Under the pieces are notes generated by a model that ran no database searches, was not told the DNA's origin, and worked only from the letters and a program-made list of their open reading frames with translations. Shown here one piece after another: positions 25,214 through 34,219 of a DNA stretch of 64,000 nt (positions within the stretch are counted from its first letter, which is position 1; every line of letters begins with the position of its first letter). The stretch spans positions 248,001 to 312,000 of the forward strand of contig NZ_JAPEMC010000003.1 of the NCBI RefSeq assembly GCF_026343115.1. Direction: 5' to 3'. Both the position numbers and the translations under genes were made by a program. Origin of the DNA: Streptomyces sp. NBC_00102. Its GTDB lineage: Bacteria > Actinomycetota > Actinomycetes > Streptomycetales > Streptomycetaceae.

Positions 25214-26982
25214 GCGACACCACGACCGGCCCCGGTCCCTTTGCCGGGCCACCGCCCGGAGCGGAGGGGACCGGGGTGGCGGCGCCCCGCCGGGCACCCC
25301 TCCCGGACCCGGGGCCGCCGGTGGCCGGGGCTCCGGCCGCCGACGCCGGCGCCATCGGCGGGACCGCGCCCCGTCGGGCCGCCCCGGTGCTGTCGCGGTT
25401 CCTGGCGCGTGCCGCCGCGGCGACCGCGGGGCTCACGCTGTTCGGCGCCGTGCTGGGGCTGCTGCGCGACCAGACCGTCGCCCACCTCTTCGGCGCGGGC
25501 GGTGACAGCGACGCCTTCCTGGTCGCCTGGACCGTCCCGGAGATGGCGGCGACGCTGCTGATCGAGGACGGAATGGCGCTGCTGCTGGTACCGGCGTTCA
25601 GCCAGGTGCTGGCCCGCCGGGCGGCCCCGGCCGGCCCGGACGGCATCGAGGACGAGCCGGTCCGCGCCTTCGTGGCGGCGACCCTCCCCAGGCTCTTCAC
25701 CCTGCTGGCCGGGGGCGCGGCGCTGCTGTTCGCTGGCGCTCCCTGGGTGGTCGGGATGCTGGCGCCCGGACTGGCCGATCCCCGGCTCGCCGTGGACTGC
25801 ACCCGGCTGACCGCCGTCACGGTGCTCACCTTCGGGATCACCGGGTACTTCAGCGCCGCGCTGCGGGCGCACGGGAGCTTCGGCCCTCCGGCCGCCGTGT
25901 ACGTCGCGTACAACGCCGGGATCATCGCGATGACCCTCGGCCTGCACTCGGTGTGGGGGGTGCGGGCCGCGGCGGTGGGGGTGGCCGTCGGCAGCGCGCT
26001 GATGGTCCTGGTCCAGGTCCCCTCCTTCTGCTCCCGGGTGCTCGTCCGGGAACGCGCCGCGCTGCCGGAGCGTCCGGACGCCGCAAGCGCGGCCGTTCCC
26101 CGGCTCCCGGGCTCCGCCTCGCGGCTGCCCGGCGCCGCGGTCCTCGCCCCCGTGCTGCTCTTCGTGGTGGCCCGTCAGGCGCAGGTACTGGTCGAGCGGT
26201 TCCTCGCCTCCTCACTGCCCGCCGGTTCCATCTCGCATCTGAACTACGCGCAGAAGGTCGCGCAGATGCCGATGGTGCTGTCGCTGATGATCTGCACGGT
26301 GACCTTCCCGGTGGTCGCGCAGGCGATGGCGGACGGCGACCGGGAGAGTGCCCGGCTGCGGGTCGAACGCGACCTGGCGCTGGCCGCCCTGGTGGTGCTG
26401 CTCGGCACCGCCATGGTCGTCGGGTACGCCCCACAGATCGTCGAAGTCCTCTTCCAGCGCGGCGCGTTCGACGCGGAGGACACCCGGGCGACCGCCGACG
26501 TGATGCGGGTCTACGCCCTCGGTCTCCTCGGCCACTGCCTGGTCGGCGCGCTGGGCCGGCCGTTCTTCTCCTCCGGACGCCCCACCTGGTACCCCGGTTT
26601 CGCGATGGCCACCGGGCTGGTGGTCACGACCGGTACCGGGTTCGCCGTGACGTACTCCTACGGCGTCCTCGGCATCGCCGCCGCGAACGCGGTGGGGATC
26701 ACCGTCACGGCAGCGCTCCTTCTCCAGGGGCTCGGCTCCCGGGTGGTCGCCATCGAGGTGCGGGCGGTGAGCCTCTCCCTCCTGCGTCCGATGGTGCCGG
26801 CCGCCGTCGCCGCCGCGGCCGGCTGGGTCTTCGCGGGCGCCGTCGCCGATCCCGTCCTGGGCCTCGCCGCGGGGTGTGTCCTCGTCCCCTCCGTCTTCCT
26901 CCTCACCGGACGCGCCTGCCGGGTTCCCGAAGTCGTCCATCTGCTGGCCCTGACCCGAGAGAGGTTCATCCATGGCAAGTGA
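25210..26982 (+). CDS. MurJ/Wzx-type lipid-linked oligosaccharide flippase
   Basis: A 590-residue MOP-superfamily protein with about 14 hydrophobic segments after a disordered Pro/Ala-rich N-terminus of about 60 residues. MviN/MurJ-like motifs: GAVLGLLRDQTVAHLFGAGGDSDAFLVAW, EDGMALLLVPAFSQ, and SISHLNYAQKVAQMP with the following TFPVVAQ segment. Inside a Wzy-type cluster it should flip the undecaprenyl-linked repeat unit outward. The GTG start overlaps the preceding stop. The next gene begins 11 bp before its end. Confidence 0.88.
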   Translation: MSDTTTGPGPFAGPPPGAEGTGVAAPRRAPLPDPGPPVAGAPAADAGAIGGTAPRRAAPVLSRFLARAAAATAGLTLFGAVLGLLRDQTVAHLFGAGGDSDAFLVAWTVPEMAATLLIEDGMALLLVPAFSQVLARRAAPAGPDGIEDEPVRAFVAATLPRLFTLLAGGAALLFAGAPWVVGMLAPGLADPRLAVDCTRLTAVTVLTFGITGYFSAALRAHGSFGPPAAVYVAYNAGIIAMTLGLHSVWGVRAAAVGVAVGSALMVLVQVPSFCSRVLVRERAALPERPDAASAAVPRLPGSASRLPGAAVLAPVLLFVVARQAQVLVERFLASSLPAGSISHLNYAQKVAQMPMVLSLMICTVTFPVVAQAMADGDRESARLRVERDLALAALVVLLGTAMVVGYAPQIVEVLFQRGAFDAEDTRATADVMRVYALGLLGHCLVGALGRPFFSSGRPTWYPGFAMATGLVVTTGTGFAVTYSYGVLGIAAANAVGITVTAALLLQGLGSRVVAIEVRAVSLSLLRPMVPAAVAAAAGWVFAGAVADPVLGLAAGCVLVPSVFLLTGRACRVPEVVHLLALTRERFIHGK

Positions 26983-27784
26983 CCCGTCGGCGTACCTCGC
27001 CGTCCCCCGCCCGGCCCGCCTGAGCCCTGCCACCGACTCCAGGCCGTGGATCTGGACCTACCACTCGGTCGGCGACCCGTCGGACGACCCGTACGGCATC
27101 ACCGTCTCTCCCGAGCGCCTGGACACCCAACTGGCCTGGCTGCGAAGCCGTCGGATGGTGGGCGTGTCGGTGGGGACCCTGCTGCGCGAGCACGCCGGGG
27201 GCAGGCGCGGTCTGGTGGGGCTGACCTTCGACGACGGGTACGCGGACTTCGTGGACGCGGCCCTGCCGGTCCTGCGCCGGTACGGCTTCACCGCCACCGT
27301 GTTCGTCCTGCCCGGCCGCGACGGCGGGACCAACGAATGGGATCCGGAGGGCCCTCGCAAGCCGCTCCTCACCCACACCCAGATCCGGCGGCTCGCGGAC
27401 ACGGGCATGGAGATCGGCTCGCACGGCCTCCGCCACCGGGATCTGACGGCACTGCCCGACGAAGAGGTCCACGCGGAGACCCGGCGCAGCCGCGAACTCG
27501 TCCGGGAACTCACCGGGACCGCCCCGGAGGGCTTCTGCCACCCGTACGGCTACGCCGACCAGCGAGTTCTGGACTCGGTGCGCGAGGCGGGGTACGTGTA
27601 CGGATGCGCCCTGCAACCAGGCCCACTCGTGGGCGACTTCGCGCTGCCGCGCACCCATGTCAGCCACGCGGACCAGGGGTTGCGACTGCGCGCGAAGGAG
27701 TTGCGGCACCACATGCGCCACCGGGCGGGCCGCACGCCTTCCGGCCCGGTCCCCTCGGGCCCGCTCGCGGGGGCCCGCCGGTGA
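26972..27784 (+). CDS. Polysaccharide deacetylase (NodB homology domain)
   Basis: A 270-residue carbohydrate esterase 4 protein with no obvious signal peptide. Motif 1 is LTFDDGYADF (catalytic and metal Asp), motif 2 is SHGLRHRDL (metal-binding HxxxH), motif 3 is CHPYGYAD, and HVSHADQG near the C-terminus is a possible motif 5. It removes N-acetyl groups from amino sugars, which would leave positively charged residues in the polymer or an intermediate. Without a signal it may act on a cytoplasmic lipid-linked precursor. Start overlaps the flippase gene by 11 bp; end overlaps the next GTG. Confidence 0.88.
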   Translation: MASDPSAYLAVPRPARLSPATDSRPWIWTYHSVGDPSDDPYGITVSPERLDTQLAWLRSRRMVGVSVGTLLREHAGGRRGLVGLTFDDGYADFVDAALPVLRRYGFTATVFVLPGRDGGTNEWDPEGPRKPLLTHTQIRRLADTGMEIGSHGLRHRDLTALPDEEVHAETRRSRELVRELTGTAPEGFCHPYGYADQRVLDSVREAGYVYGCALQPGPLVGDFALPRTHVSHADQGLRLRAKELRHHMRHRAGRTPSGPVPSGPLAGARR

Positions 27785-28911
27785 AGGTGCTGCACGTGAT
27801 CACGGGCCTCGGAATCGGCGGCGCCGAGCAGCAGTTGCGATTGATGATCCGTCACCTGCCGGTCTCCTGCGACGTGGTGACGCTCACCAACCCCGGCGCG
27901 GTCGCCGACGGACTGCGGGCCGACGGGGTGAACGTCACCCACCTCGGCATGGCGGGCAATCGTGACCTGAGGGCGGTCGGCCGGCTCACCCGGCTCGTCC
28001 GACGCGGCGCGTACGACCTCGTGCACACCCACCTCTACCGGGCCTGCGTCTACGGCCGGATCGCCGCGAGGCTCGCCGGGGTGCGCGCCGGTGTCTCCAC
28101 CGAACACTCGCTGGGGCACGCGGAGATCGAGGGCCGGCCACTGACCGCCGGCACCCGTGCGCTCTATCTGGGGACGGAACGGCTGGGCTCCGCGACGGTC
28201 GCGGTCTCCCCCACCGTGGCCGGCCGGCTGCGGCAGTGGGGCGTGCCCGACGAGCGCATCCACGTGGTGCCGAACGGCATCGACGCGCGGGCGTTCCGGT
28301 TCGACGCGGACTCCCGGCGCTCCACCCGCGCCCTCCTCGGCCTGCCCCCGGACGCGTTCGTGGTCGGGGGTGTGGGCCGGCTGGTCCCGGGGAAGCGGTT
28401 CGACGCGCTCGTGCGGGCCGTCGCGGCGCTGCCCGGCGTCCGGCTGGTGCTGGCCGGGGAGGGGCCGGAGCTCGGGTCGCTGCGCGCCCTGGCGGCACGG
28501 CTCGGCGCGGCGGACCGCGTCCTCTTCCTCGGGACCTGCGACACCTCCGGCCCCGGCCCGGACGTGGCCGCGGTCCTCGGTGCGGTCGACGTGTTCGTCT
28601 CCGCCTCCCGCGAGGAATCGTTCGGGCTGGCCGTCGTGGAGGCGCTCGCGTCGGGCCTGCACGTCCTGCACCACGCCTGCCCCGCGCTCGACGACCTCCC
28701 CGCGGGCAGCGCCCCGGGCGCCCGCCGGATCACCGGCGACCCCACCGAACTCGCCGCGGCCCTGCGGGGCCTGGCGGCGATCGGTCCCCAGCGTCTTCCC
28801 CAGCCCGCCGCCGTCGCCGCGTACGACATCCGGCGCAGCAGTCATCACCTCATGGACGTGTACCGCCACGTCCTGGCCACGTCCCGTCGTCTGGAAAGAG
28901 CAGAGTCATGA
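27781..28911 (+). CDS. GT4-family glycosyltransferase
   Basis: A 376-residue GT-B glycosyltransferase. VKVLHVITGLGIGGAEQQLRL at the N-terminus is a standard GT4 opening; VVPNGIDARAF and VGGVGRLVPGKRFDALV line the donor site, and the EX7E pattern is in SREESFGLAVVEALASG. Second transferase of the operon, presumably adding a further sugar to the repeat unit. GTG start overlaps the deacetylase stop codon, and its own end overlaps the Wzz-like gene. Confidence 0.9.
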   Translation: MKVLHVITGLGIGGAEQQLRLMIRHLPVSCDVVTLTNPGAVADGLRADGVNVTHLGMAGNRDLRAVGRLTRLVRRGAYDLVHTHLYRACVYGRIAARLAGVRAGVSTEHSLGHAEIEGRPLTAGTRALYLGTERLGSATVAVSPTVAGRLRQWGVPDERIHVVPNGIDARAFRFDADSRRSTRALLGLPPDAFVVGGVGRLVPGKRFDALVRAVAALPGVRLVLAGEGPELGSLRALAARLGAADRVLFLGTCDTSGPGPDVAAVLGAVDVFVSASREESFGLAVVEALASGLHVLHHACPALDDLPAGSAPGARRITGDPTELAAALRGLAAIGPQRLPQPAAVAAYDIRRSSHHLMDVYRHVLATSRRLERAES

Positions 28912-29594
28912 CCGAAACCCCCGCCCAGAACCCGGCCGCTCCCGGACGGACCCGCCGGCTCCGCTCCGCCCTCCGTCCGCCCCTCTGGTGGCCGCTGCCC
29001 GCCTGCGCCCTGCTGGGTGCCGCCTGCGGAGTCTCCTACGGTCTGTTCACACCGAAGAGTTACGAGGCCACCGGATACGCGATGACCGTCGCGGCGACGA
29101 AGACCACCGACCCGGCGGCGGCGCTGGGGTACGCGCAGTCGTACGGCCGGCTGGCGACCGGCGACGCGACCCTCGGCTACGCGCAGGGCGCGGCGGGCGA
29201 ACCGCTGCGGAAGCTGCGGGGCCACGTCCGGGCGGAGACCTCCCCCGACTCGCCGATGATCGCGGTCACCGGTACGGCCGCCCGGCCCCGGCAGGCCGCC
29301 GAGATCGCGGACGCCGTGGTCGAGGCCCTCATCGTCAGCGGGGGCCACGTCTCCAAGGACACCGGGGTGAAGCTGATCCAGTTCACCCACGCCGTCGCGC
29401 CGAGCGACCCGGCCTCGCCCTCCGTACCGCTCTCCGCGGCGGTGGGCGGCAGCGCGGGCGGGCTCGTCGGCGGGCTGCTGCTCCTGGTGCGGCGGCGGCC
29501 CGAGGAGCACCCGGCCCAGGCTCCGGCGCAGGTGCCGGGCCCCGCGCACGAGGCGGAGTCGCTGGTGACAGAGGAGCGGGAGCCCGCGCGATGA
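28908..29594 (+). CDS. Wzz-like chain-length/polysaccharide co-polymerase protein
   Basis: A 228-residue membrane protein. An N-terminal TM (LWWPLPACALLGAACGVSYGLF) is followed by an extracellular domain of about 130 residues and a second TM (PLSAAVGGSAGGLVGGLLLLV), the TM-domain-TM topology of Wzz proteins, with a charged cytoplasmic tail. The tail lacks a tyrosine-kinase domain, and no separate kinase is in the cluster. It likely sets the chain length of the polymer made by the Wzy-like protein. Confidence 0.75.
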   Translation: MTETPAQNPAAPGRTRRLRSALRPPLWWPLPACALLGAACGVSYGLFTPKSYEATGYAMTVAATKTTDPAAALGYAQSYGRLATGDATLGYAQGAAGEPLRKLRGHVRAETSPDSPMIAVTGTAARPRQAAEIADAVVEALIVSGGHVSKDTGVKLIQFTHAVAPSDPASPSVPLSAAVGGSAGGLVGGLLLLVRRRPEEHPAQAPAQVPGPAHEAESLVTEEREPAR

Positions 29595-30751
29595 CACCGC
29601 TGCGGCAGGATCCTCTGAGGGTCACGCTCTGCCGGGACGGCCGGGAGTTCGCCGCCCTGGCGCCCGAGTGGGACGCGCTGCACCGCCGCTGCCCGTCGGC
29701 GACACCGTTCCAGAGTCACGCCTGGCTGCACTCCTGGTGGCTGTCGTACGGGCAGGACCGGAATCTCCGGGTCGTCCTGGTGCGGCGCGGCGGGCGGCTG
29801 GCGGGGGCGGCGGCGCTGCTGCTCGCGCACCGTCCCATGCCGGTGCTGATGCCGATGGGCGGGGCGATCTCGGACTTCTTCGACATCCTCGTCGACGAGG
29901 AGTCCGGCGAGGCCGGGACCCAGGCTGTGGTCGGCGCCCTCGCGCGCGGCCTCCGCCGAACCGCCCGCTCCAGCGTGATCGACCTGCGCGAGGTGCGCCC
30001 CGACGCCTTGGCGCAGCGGCTCTTCGCCGCCTGGACGGGGCCCAGGGTCCGGCTCACGGACTCCACCTGCATGGAGTTGCCGGCCGCGCCGCTCGCCACG
30101 CTGGCCAAGGAGATGTCGGGCTCCCGCGCCCAGCGGGTGCGGGCCAAGCTCAGGAAGGTCGAGGCGCTGGGCGTCGTGTGCCGCGAGGTGCCGGTCGAGC
30201 GGGTTCCGGCCACCGTGGGCGATCTGCTGCGGCTGCACGCGTTGCAGTGGAGCGGGCGGGGCGTCAACCCCGAGCATCTGCGACCCCGTTTCGCGGCCCA
30301 TCTGACGCACGCGGCGGGACGGATGGTCCGCGACGGCGGGGCCACGCTCACGGAGTTCCTGCTGGACGGGGAGGTGCTGGCGGCGAACCTGTCGTTGCAC
30401 TCGGGTCCGCTGACCGGCTGCTACCTGTACGGAGCGCATCCCCTGCTGCGGGAGCGGAAGGTGGACGTGGCGACCCTGCTGCTGCGCGAGGTCTCGCGGC
30501 AGGCGGCCGCCGACGGGCGGCGGACGCTGAGCCTGCTGCGCGGCGCGGAGCAGTACAAGAGTTACTGGCAGCCGGTCTCGGTGGTCAACCAGCGGCTGCT
30601 GCTGTCCCGGCCGGCGCTCGAACCGGTGCTGCGGCTGCGTGCGTCGCAGGTGGCGGCGAGGGACCGGGCGGCCAGGGCGGTGAAGGCACGTTTCCCCGCC
30701 GCGCGGGACTGGCACGAGCGCTTCACCGCTCTGACGGGGGCGGGTCACTGA
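29591..30751 (+). CDS. GNAT-fold acyltransferase of the CelD/BcsL/FemAB type
   Basis: A 386-residue protein with a double GNAT arrangement: an N-terminal half with FQSHAWLHSWWLSYGQDRNLRVVLVRRGGRLAGAAAL, and a C-terminal acetyltransferase_6 domain with EFLLDGEVLAANLSLHSGPLTGCYLYGAHP and LLRGAEQYKSYW. Proteins like this occur in polysaccharide clusters and are thought to acylate or aminoacylate sugars; the acyl group here is unknown. Last gene of the eight-gene operon; the start overlaps the Wzz-like stop. No strong hairpin follows, so read-through to the chaplin is possible. Confidence 0.8.
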   Translation: MTPLRQDPLRVTLCRDGREFAALAPEWDALHRRCPSATPFQSHAWLHSWWLSYGQDRNLRVVLVRRGGRLAGAAALLLAHRPMPVLMPMGGAISDFFDILVDEESGEAGTQAVVGALARGLRRTARSSVIDLREVRPDALAQRLFAAWTGPRVRLTDSTCMELPAAPLATLAKEMSGSRAQRVRAKLRKVEALGVVCREVPVERVPATVGDLLRLHALQWSGRGVNPEHLRPRFAAHLTHAAGRMVRDGGATLTEFLLDGEVLAANLSLHSGPLTGCYLYGAHPLLRERKVDVATLLLREVSRQAAADGRRTLSLLRGAEQYKSYWQPVSVVNQRLLLSRPALEPVLRLRASQVAARDRAARAVKARFPAARDWHERFTALTGAGH

Positions 30752-30885
30752 GCCATCCGGCGGAGCCCTACCCAGAACTTCCGTTCCGATCCGTTACCGC
30801 CCGCCGTTCTCCGCGTTGGTCAGTCAGTGCGGGGCCGCAATACCCCGTAGCTCCACAACGAAACGTTCTTCCATAGGAGTTCTTG

Positions 30886-31188
30886 ATGTCGCGTATCACG
30901 AAGGTCGCCGCCGTCCTGGCGGGCACCGGCGCCCTCATCGCCGGCGGCGCCGGCTTCGCCTCGGCCGACGCCGGGGCCGGTGCGGTCGCCGCGGGCTCCC
31001 CCGGCGTCATCTCGGGCAACATCATCTCGGTGCCCGTGCACGTCCCGGTCAACGTCTGCGGCAACACGATCAACGTCGTCGGTCTGCTGAACCCGGCGTT
31101 CGGCAACACCTGCGTCAACGGCTCGGCCCAGCCGCAGCCGCTCCACGAGGACGCCTACGAGGGCGACCACGACGCGTACGGTCACTGA
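30886..31188 (+). CDS. Short chaplin (aerial-hyphae surface amyloid)
   Basis: A 100-residue secreted protein. Signal peptide about residues 1-28 (KVAAVLAGTGALIAGGAGFASA), then one chaplin domain: SPGVISGNIISVPVHVPVNVC, GNTINVVGLLNPAFGNTC with the two conserved cysteines. Chaplins self-assemble into amyloid fibrils that lower surface tension for aerial growth. Unlike standard short chaplins it has a C-terminal extension (about 20 residues) rich in His, Asp and Glu (HEDAYEGDHDAYGH). AGGAG lies 6 bp before the ATG at 30886. It sits 134 bp after the exopolysaccharide operon on the same strand and ends before a strong terminator. Confidence 0.92.
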   Translation: MSRITKVAAVLAGTGALIAGGAGFASADAGAGAVAAGSPGVISGNIISVPVHVPVNVCGNTINVVGLLNPAFGNTCVNGSAQPQPLHEDAYEGDHDAYGH

Positions 31189-31202
31189 CCCGGACATGCT
31201 GA

Positions 31203-31250
31203 CGGCGGCCGGTCTCCCCTCCTCATCCCCGGAGGGGAGACCGGCCGCCG
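31203..31250. terminator. Shared terminator between chaplin and tyrosinase genes
   Basis: Perfect 20-bp inverted repeat with an 8-nt loop, 15 bp after the chaplin stop and 36 bp before the end of the convergent tyrosinase gene; it can stop transcription from both sides. Confidence 0.9.
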
Positions 31251-31285
31251 CGCTGTTCGCCGCCTGTCGACGGAGATCATCACCG

Positions 31286-32146
31286 TCAGGCGTAGCCGTA
31301 CACGGTGCTGTGGTCGAGCAGCGCGGACGGCGCCACTCCCCAGGGTGGCAGCGGCTCGTTCCGGGAGAACACCCGGCCGCTCTGGGGATCGTCGTCGGCG
31401 AGTTCGCGGGCGGGCAGGTAGCCGGAGCCCGGATGTGCTCGCTGCCAGCGGTCCCAGAGCCGGTCGATGAACGCGTGGTGCAGCCAGAAGACCGGGTCGT
31501 TCGGTGAGCCCGCCCCGGCCATCGCGCCGCCGACCCAGCGGTGCACCTGGTTGTGGTTGCTGATGGCGCGGGCGCCCCGGATGCCCCACCCCTCCACCCG
31601 GTTGCGGAAGCCGGTCCGGCTGAGGCTGTTCCACGGCTCGGTGTCGTACAGCGGGTCGTTCAGCGCGTCCCGCACGTCCTTCCCCGTGGGCAGTGTCACC
31701 GGATCGGCCGGCCGGCCGAAGTCACGGGTGAGGAAAAGACCGTCTCCGGCGCCGTTGCTGATCGACCAGTTCCCCTCCCGGTGGGCGAAGGGGCCCGTGG
31801 TGACCTGCCGGTCCCCTTCCCTCCCGTTGCCGCCGAGGAAGTCCGGCGTCCACGGCGGTCCCCCCGGCGAACGGTCGAGGGTCCAGTCCCAGTACGGGAC
31901 GGAGACCACCGGATCGGTCTCGCGCAGGGCCCGCTCGAACTCCAGCAGGTACTGGCGGTGCCAGGGGAAGAACGACGGGGTCATGTGCGCCGCCCGGGGC
32001 CGGGTCTCCCCGTCCGTGACGTAGAACTCGCGGTGCATCGCCACGAAGTCGTCGTACCTCCCCGAGCGCTTGAGCGTCAGCACGGCGTCGACGAACCTCT
32101 TCCGTTCGGTCCGGGTGAGATCGCGCTGGTTCTTTCGGCTGTACAC
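31286..32146 (-). CDS. melC2: Tyrosinase (type 3 copper, MelC2)
   Basis: A 286-residue tyrosinase. CuA histidines are visible in FVAMHREFYV, RAAHMTPSFF and PWHRQYLLEFERAL; CuB histidines in ISNHNQVHRWVGG and FWLHHAFIDRLW, so all six ligands are present. It hydroxylates monophenols and oxidises diphenols to quinones for melanin. It has no signal of its own and, as known for Streptomyces, should be exported and loaded with copper by its partner MelC1, encoded 18 bp upstream. Start is GTG 32146, giving the family N-terminus (RKNQRDLTRTERKRFVDAV). Confidence 0.93.
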   Translation of the reverse strand: MYSRKNQRDLTRTERKRFVDAVLTLKRSGRYDDFVAMHREFYVTDGETRPRAAHMTPSFFPWHRQYLLEFERALRETDPVVSVPYWDWTLDRSPGGPPWTPDFLGGNGREGDRQVTTGPFAHREGNWSISNGAGDGLFLTRDFGRPADPVTLPTGKDVRDALNDPLYDTEPWNSLSRTGFRNRVEGWGIRGARAISNHNQVHRWVGGAMAGAGSPNDPVFWLHHAFIDRLWDRWQRAHPGSGYLPARELADDDPQSGRVFSRNEPLPPWGVAPSALLDHSTVYGYA

Positions 32147-32164
32147 CTTCCACCTGTCCTTCGG

Positions 32165-32632
32165 TCAGATGCCGCGGGGTGCGGCGGACAACGGGGCCGT
32201 GCCCAGGACGTCGACCGCGGCGCGAGCGGCCGCGAGGGGCGTCGGATGCGACTCGTAGTGGGCGACCATGCTGAGGTAGCTCCCGTCGGCCCGGCGCATG
32301 AGGTGCAGGGGGGCGCCGTCGATGGTGACCTCGGGGTGGAACGCGGCGCTCGCGGCGCGCACCCCGGGCGCTGCCCCGCCACCCGGCGCGCCCGGGCGCA
32401 CCCGGATCGTCCTGCCCCGGTACGTCTCGGTGATCTCCCCCGGTCCCGTACCCGGCACGGGACCGGGGGCGGGTGCCGCACCGCCGGTCTCCGGGCCGCG
32501 GGCGACGATCGGCTCCCACGCGGCCCCGGTTCCGGCCACGACCCCCACCGCGAACACGGTGCGCAGCACACCCCTGCGGGTGGCCGCGTTCCGTTCGCCC
32601 GCGCGGCCCCGGCCCTTCCTGCTCGAACCCAT
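32165..32632 (-). CDS. melC1: Tyrosinase co-factor/copper chaperone (MelC1)
   Basis: A 155-residue protein with a twin-arginine signal ([20 protein letters not shown]). The MelC1 core [39 protein letters not shown] contains the conserved histidines used for copper transfer. The Pro/Gly-rich region after the signal (about residues 45-65) is longer than usual. Family knowledge: MelC1 forms a binary complex with MelC2 and carries it through the Tat pathway. First gene of the melC operon. Confidence 0.88.
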   Translation of the reverse strand: MGSSRKGRGRAGERNAATRRGVLRTVFAVGVVAGTGAAWEPIVARGPETGGAAPAPGPVPGTGPGEITETYRGRTIRVRPGAPGGGAAPGVRAASAAFHPEVTIDGAPLHLMRRADGSYLSMVAHYESHPTPLAAARAAVDVLGTAPLSAAPRGI

Positions 32633-32864
32633 CTGCGTCCGCCTCTCCGTAAACGCCGGTGAACTTGTCGGTGAAACTGCTTGTCGGTGCGGCTGGTGAC
32701 GACGCCCATGAGACGGTGCGCGCCGCCCTCCCGCCCGTAACGGCTCGCCACAGCGCCGGTCAATCCCTCAACCGTGGGAAATCGGGGCAGTTCGCGGCCG
32801 CGTCGGGCCTCGGGCGTGTATGGCCGGGACAGCATGGAAGACCCGACTGCCGAAGGTGGTGGAC

Positions 32865-34151
32865 ATGAGCGTGCCCGGACAGGCCCCCGGTCTGCGTACG
32901 GAACGGCCGAAGGACATCGATCTGGCGGACCCCGCGTTCTGGCGGCTGCCGCGCGCCGAGCGTCTGCGGGCGTTCGCGCTGCTGCGCGAACTCGACGCCC
33001 CGGTGCGGTTCACCGCGCGTACCGGCAAGGAGGCGGGGCTCTCCTTCTACGCCCTGGTGAAACACGCCGACGTGAAGGCGGCGAGCCGGCGGGCCGACGT
33101 CTTCGCGAGCGCGCCGGGCGTCACCGTCCCGGAGCCCGCCCGCTGGGCGAAGGCCGTCTTCGGCAACTCCATGGTGAACATGGACGGCGCCGGCCACGCG
33201 GGGCTGCGCCGGATCGTCTCCCGCGCCTTCACCCCGCGGCTGCTCGCCGAGGCCGAGGAGAACATCGCCAGGGTGACTCGCCGGCTGGTGGACGAGGCGG
33301 TGGCCGGCCGCTCCACCGACTTCATGCGCTCGGCCCCGGCCCGGCTGCCCTTCGAGGTCATCTGCGACCTGATGGGCGTTCCGGGGACGTACCGGCCGTG
33401 GATCGCCGCCCAGATCGACCACGCGTCGAGCCACGTCGGCGTGGAGCGGCGCGGTCTGGCCCGGATCCGGGTGCCGGGCCGGGGGCTGCGTTCGCTCGCC
33501 CGGATGCAGCTCGTGATGGCGCGCCTCGCGCACGAGCGGCGCCGCAGGCCCACCGGCGACCTGATCTCGGCCCTGGTCCGCGCCGACGTGGACGGCCAGT
33601 CGCTCGGCGCCCGCGAACTCGGCGCCTTCTTCTCGTTGCTGCTGGTCGCGGGCGTGGAGACGACCAGGAACGCCCTGGCGCACGGGATGGCCCTGCTGTC
33701 CCGCTTCCCGGAGCAGCGCGCCCTGCTGGTGTCCGGCCTCGACCGGCACATCGACGGGGCGGTGGAGGAGATCGTCCGGCACTCCACGCCGATCATCCAG
33801 TTCCGGCGGACGGTCACCACCGAGCACGAACTCGGCGGGCGCGTCTTCCGCCCGGGTGACAAGGCCGTGCTCTTCTACGCCTCCGCCAACCGCGACGCCT
33901 CGGTGTTCGCGGAACCGGACCGCTTCGACATCACCAGGGCGCCCAACCCGCATCTGGGATACGGGGGCGGCGGCCCGCACCACTGCCTCGGCGCGCACCT
34001 CGCCCGGCTGGAGATGCGAGCCCTGTTCACCGAGGTCCTCGTGCGGACCGACACCGCGCGGGCGCTCGGCGAACCGGATCTGGTGGACTCCAACTTCGAC
34101 AACCGGGTCCGAGGTCTGCCGATGACCTTCGACCCGGTCCCGGCACCGTAG
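32865..34151 (+). CDS. Cytochrome P450 (CYP124/125/142-like)
   Basis: A 428-residue P450. I-helix LLLVAGVETTRN, K-helix EEIVRH (ExxR), and heme loop LGYGGGGPHHCLGAHLAR with the axial Cys. The segment FRRTVTTEHELGGRVFRPGDKAVLFYASANRD closely follows the pattern of actinobacterial CYP124/125/142 terminal hydroxylases of sterols and methyl-branched lipids. No ferredoxin is encoded nearby. ATG 32865 has AAGGTGG upstream; an ATG at 32820 would add 15 residues. The 232-bp gap on its left is divergent from melC1. Confidence 0.9.
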   Translation: MSVPGQAPGLRTERPKDIDLADPAFWRLPRAERLRAFALLRELDAPVRFTARTGKEAGLSFYALVKHADVKAASRRADVFASAPGVTVPEPARWAKAVFGNSMVNMDGAGHAGLRRIVSRAFTPRLLAEAEENIARVTRRLVDEAVAGRSTDFMRSAPARLPFEVICDLMGVPGTYRPWIAAQIDHASSHVGVERRGLARIRVPGRGLRSLARMQLVMARLAHERRRRPTGDLISALVRADVDGQSLGARELGAFFSLLLVAGVETTRNALAHGMALLSRFPEQRALLVSGLDRHIDGAVEEIVRHSTPIIQFRRTVTTEHELGGRVFRPGDKAVLFYASANRDASVFAEPDRFDITRAPNPHLGYGGGGPHHCLGAHLARLEMRALFTEVLVRTDTARALGEPDLVDSNFDNRVRGLPMTFDPVPAP

Positions 34152-34219
34152 TCCCGCCCGCCCATGGAGCCGGGCCGCCGCCGGACCGGCCGGAGATCCA
34201 CCGACACCGAGGAGCAGCC

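Noticed and set aside
30816..30843. Possible chaplin promoter TTGGTC/CAATAC
   Set aside because: The spacer is 16 bp and both hexamers deviate from consensus. Chaplin genes often use developmental sigma factors, so the assignment is too weak to list.
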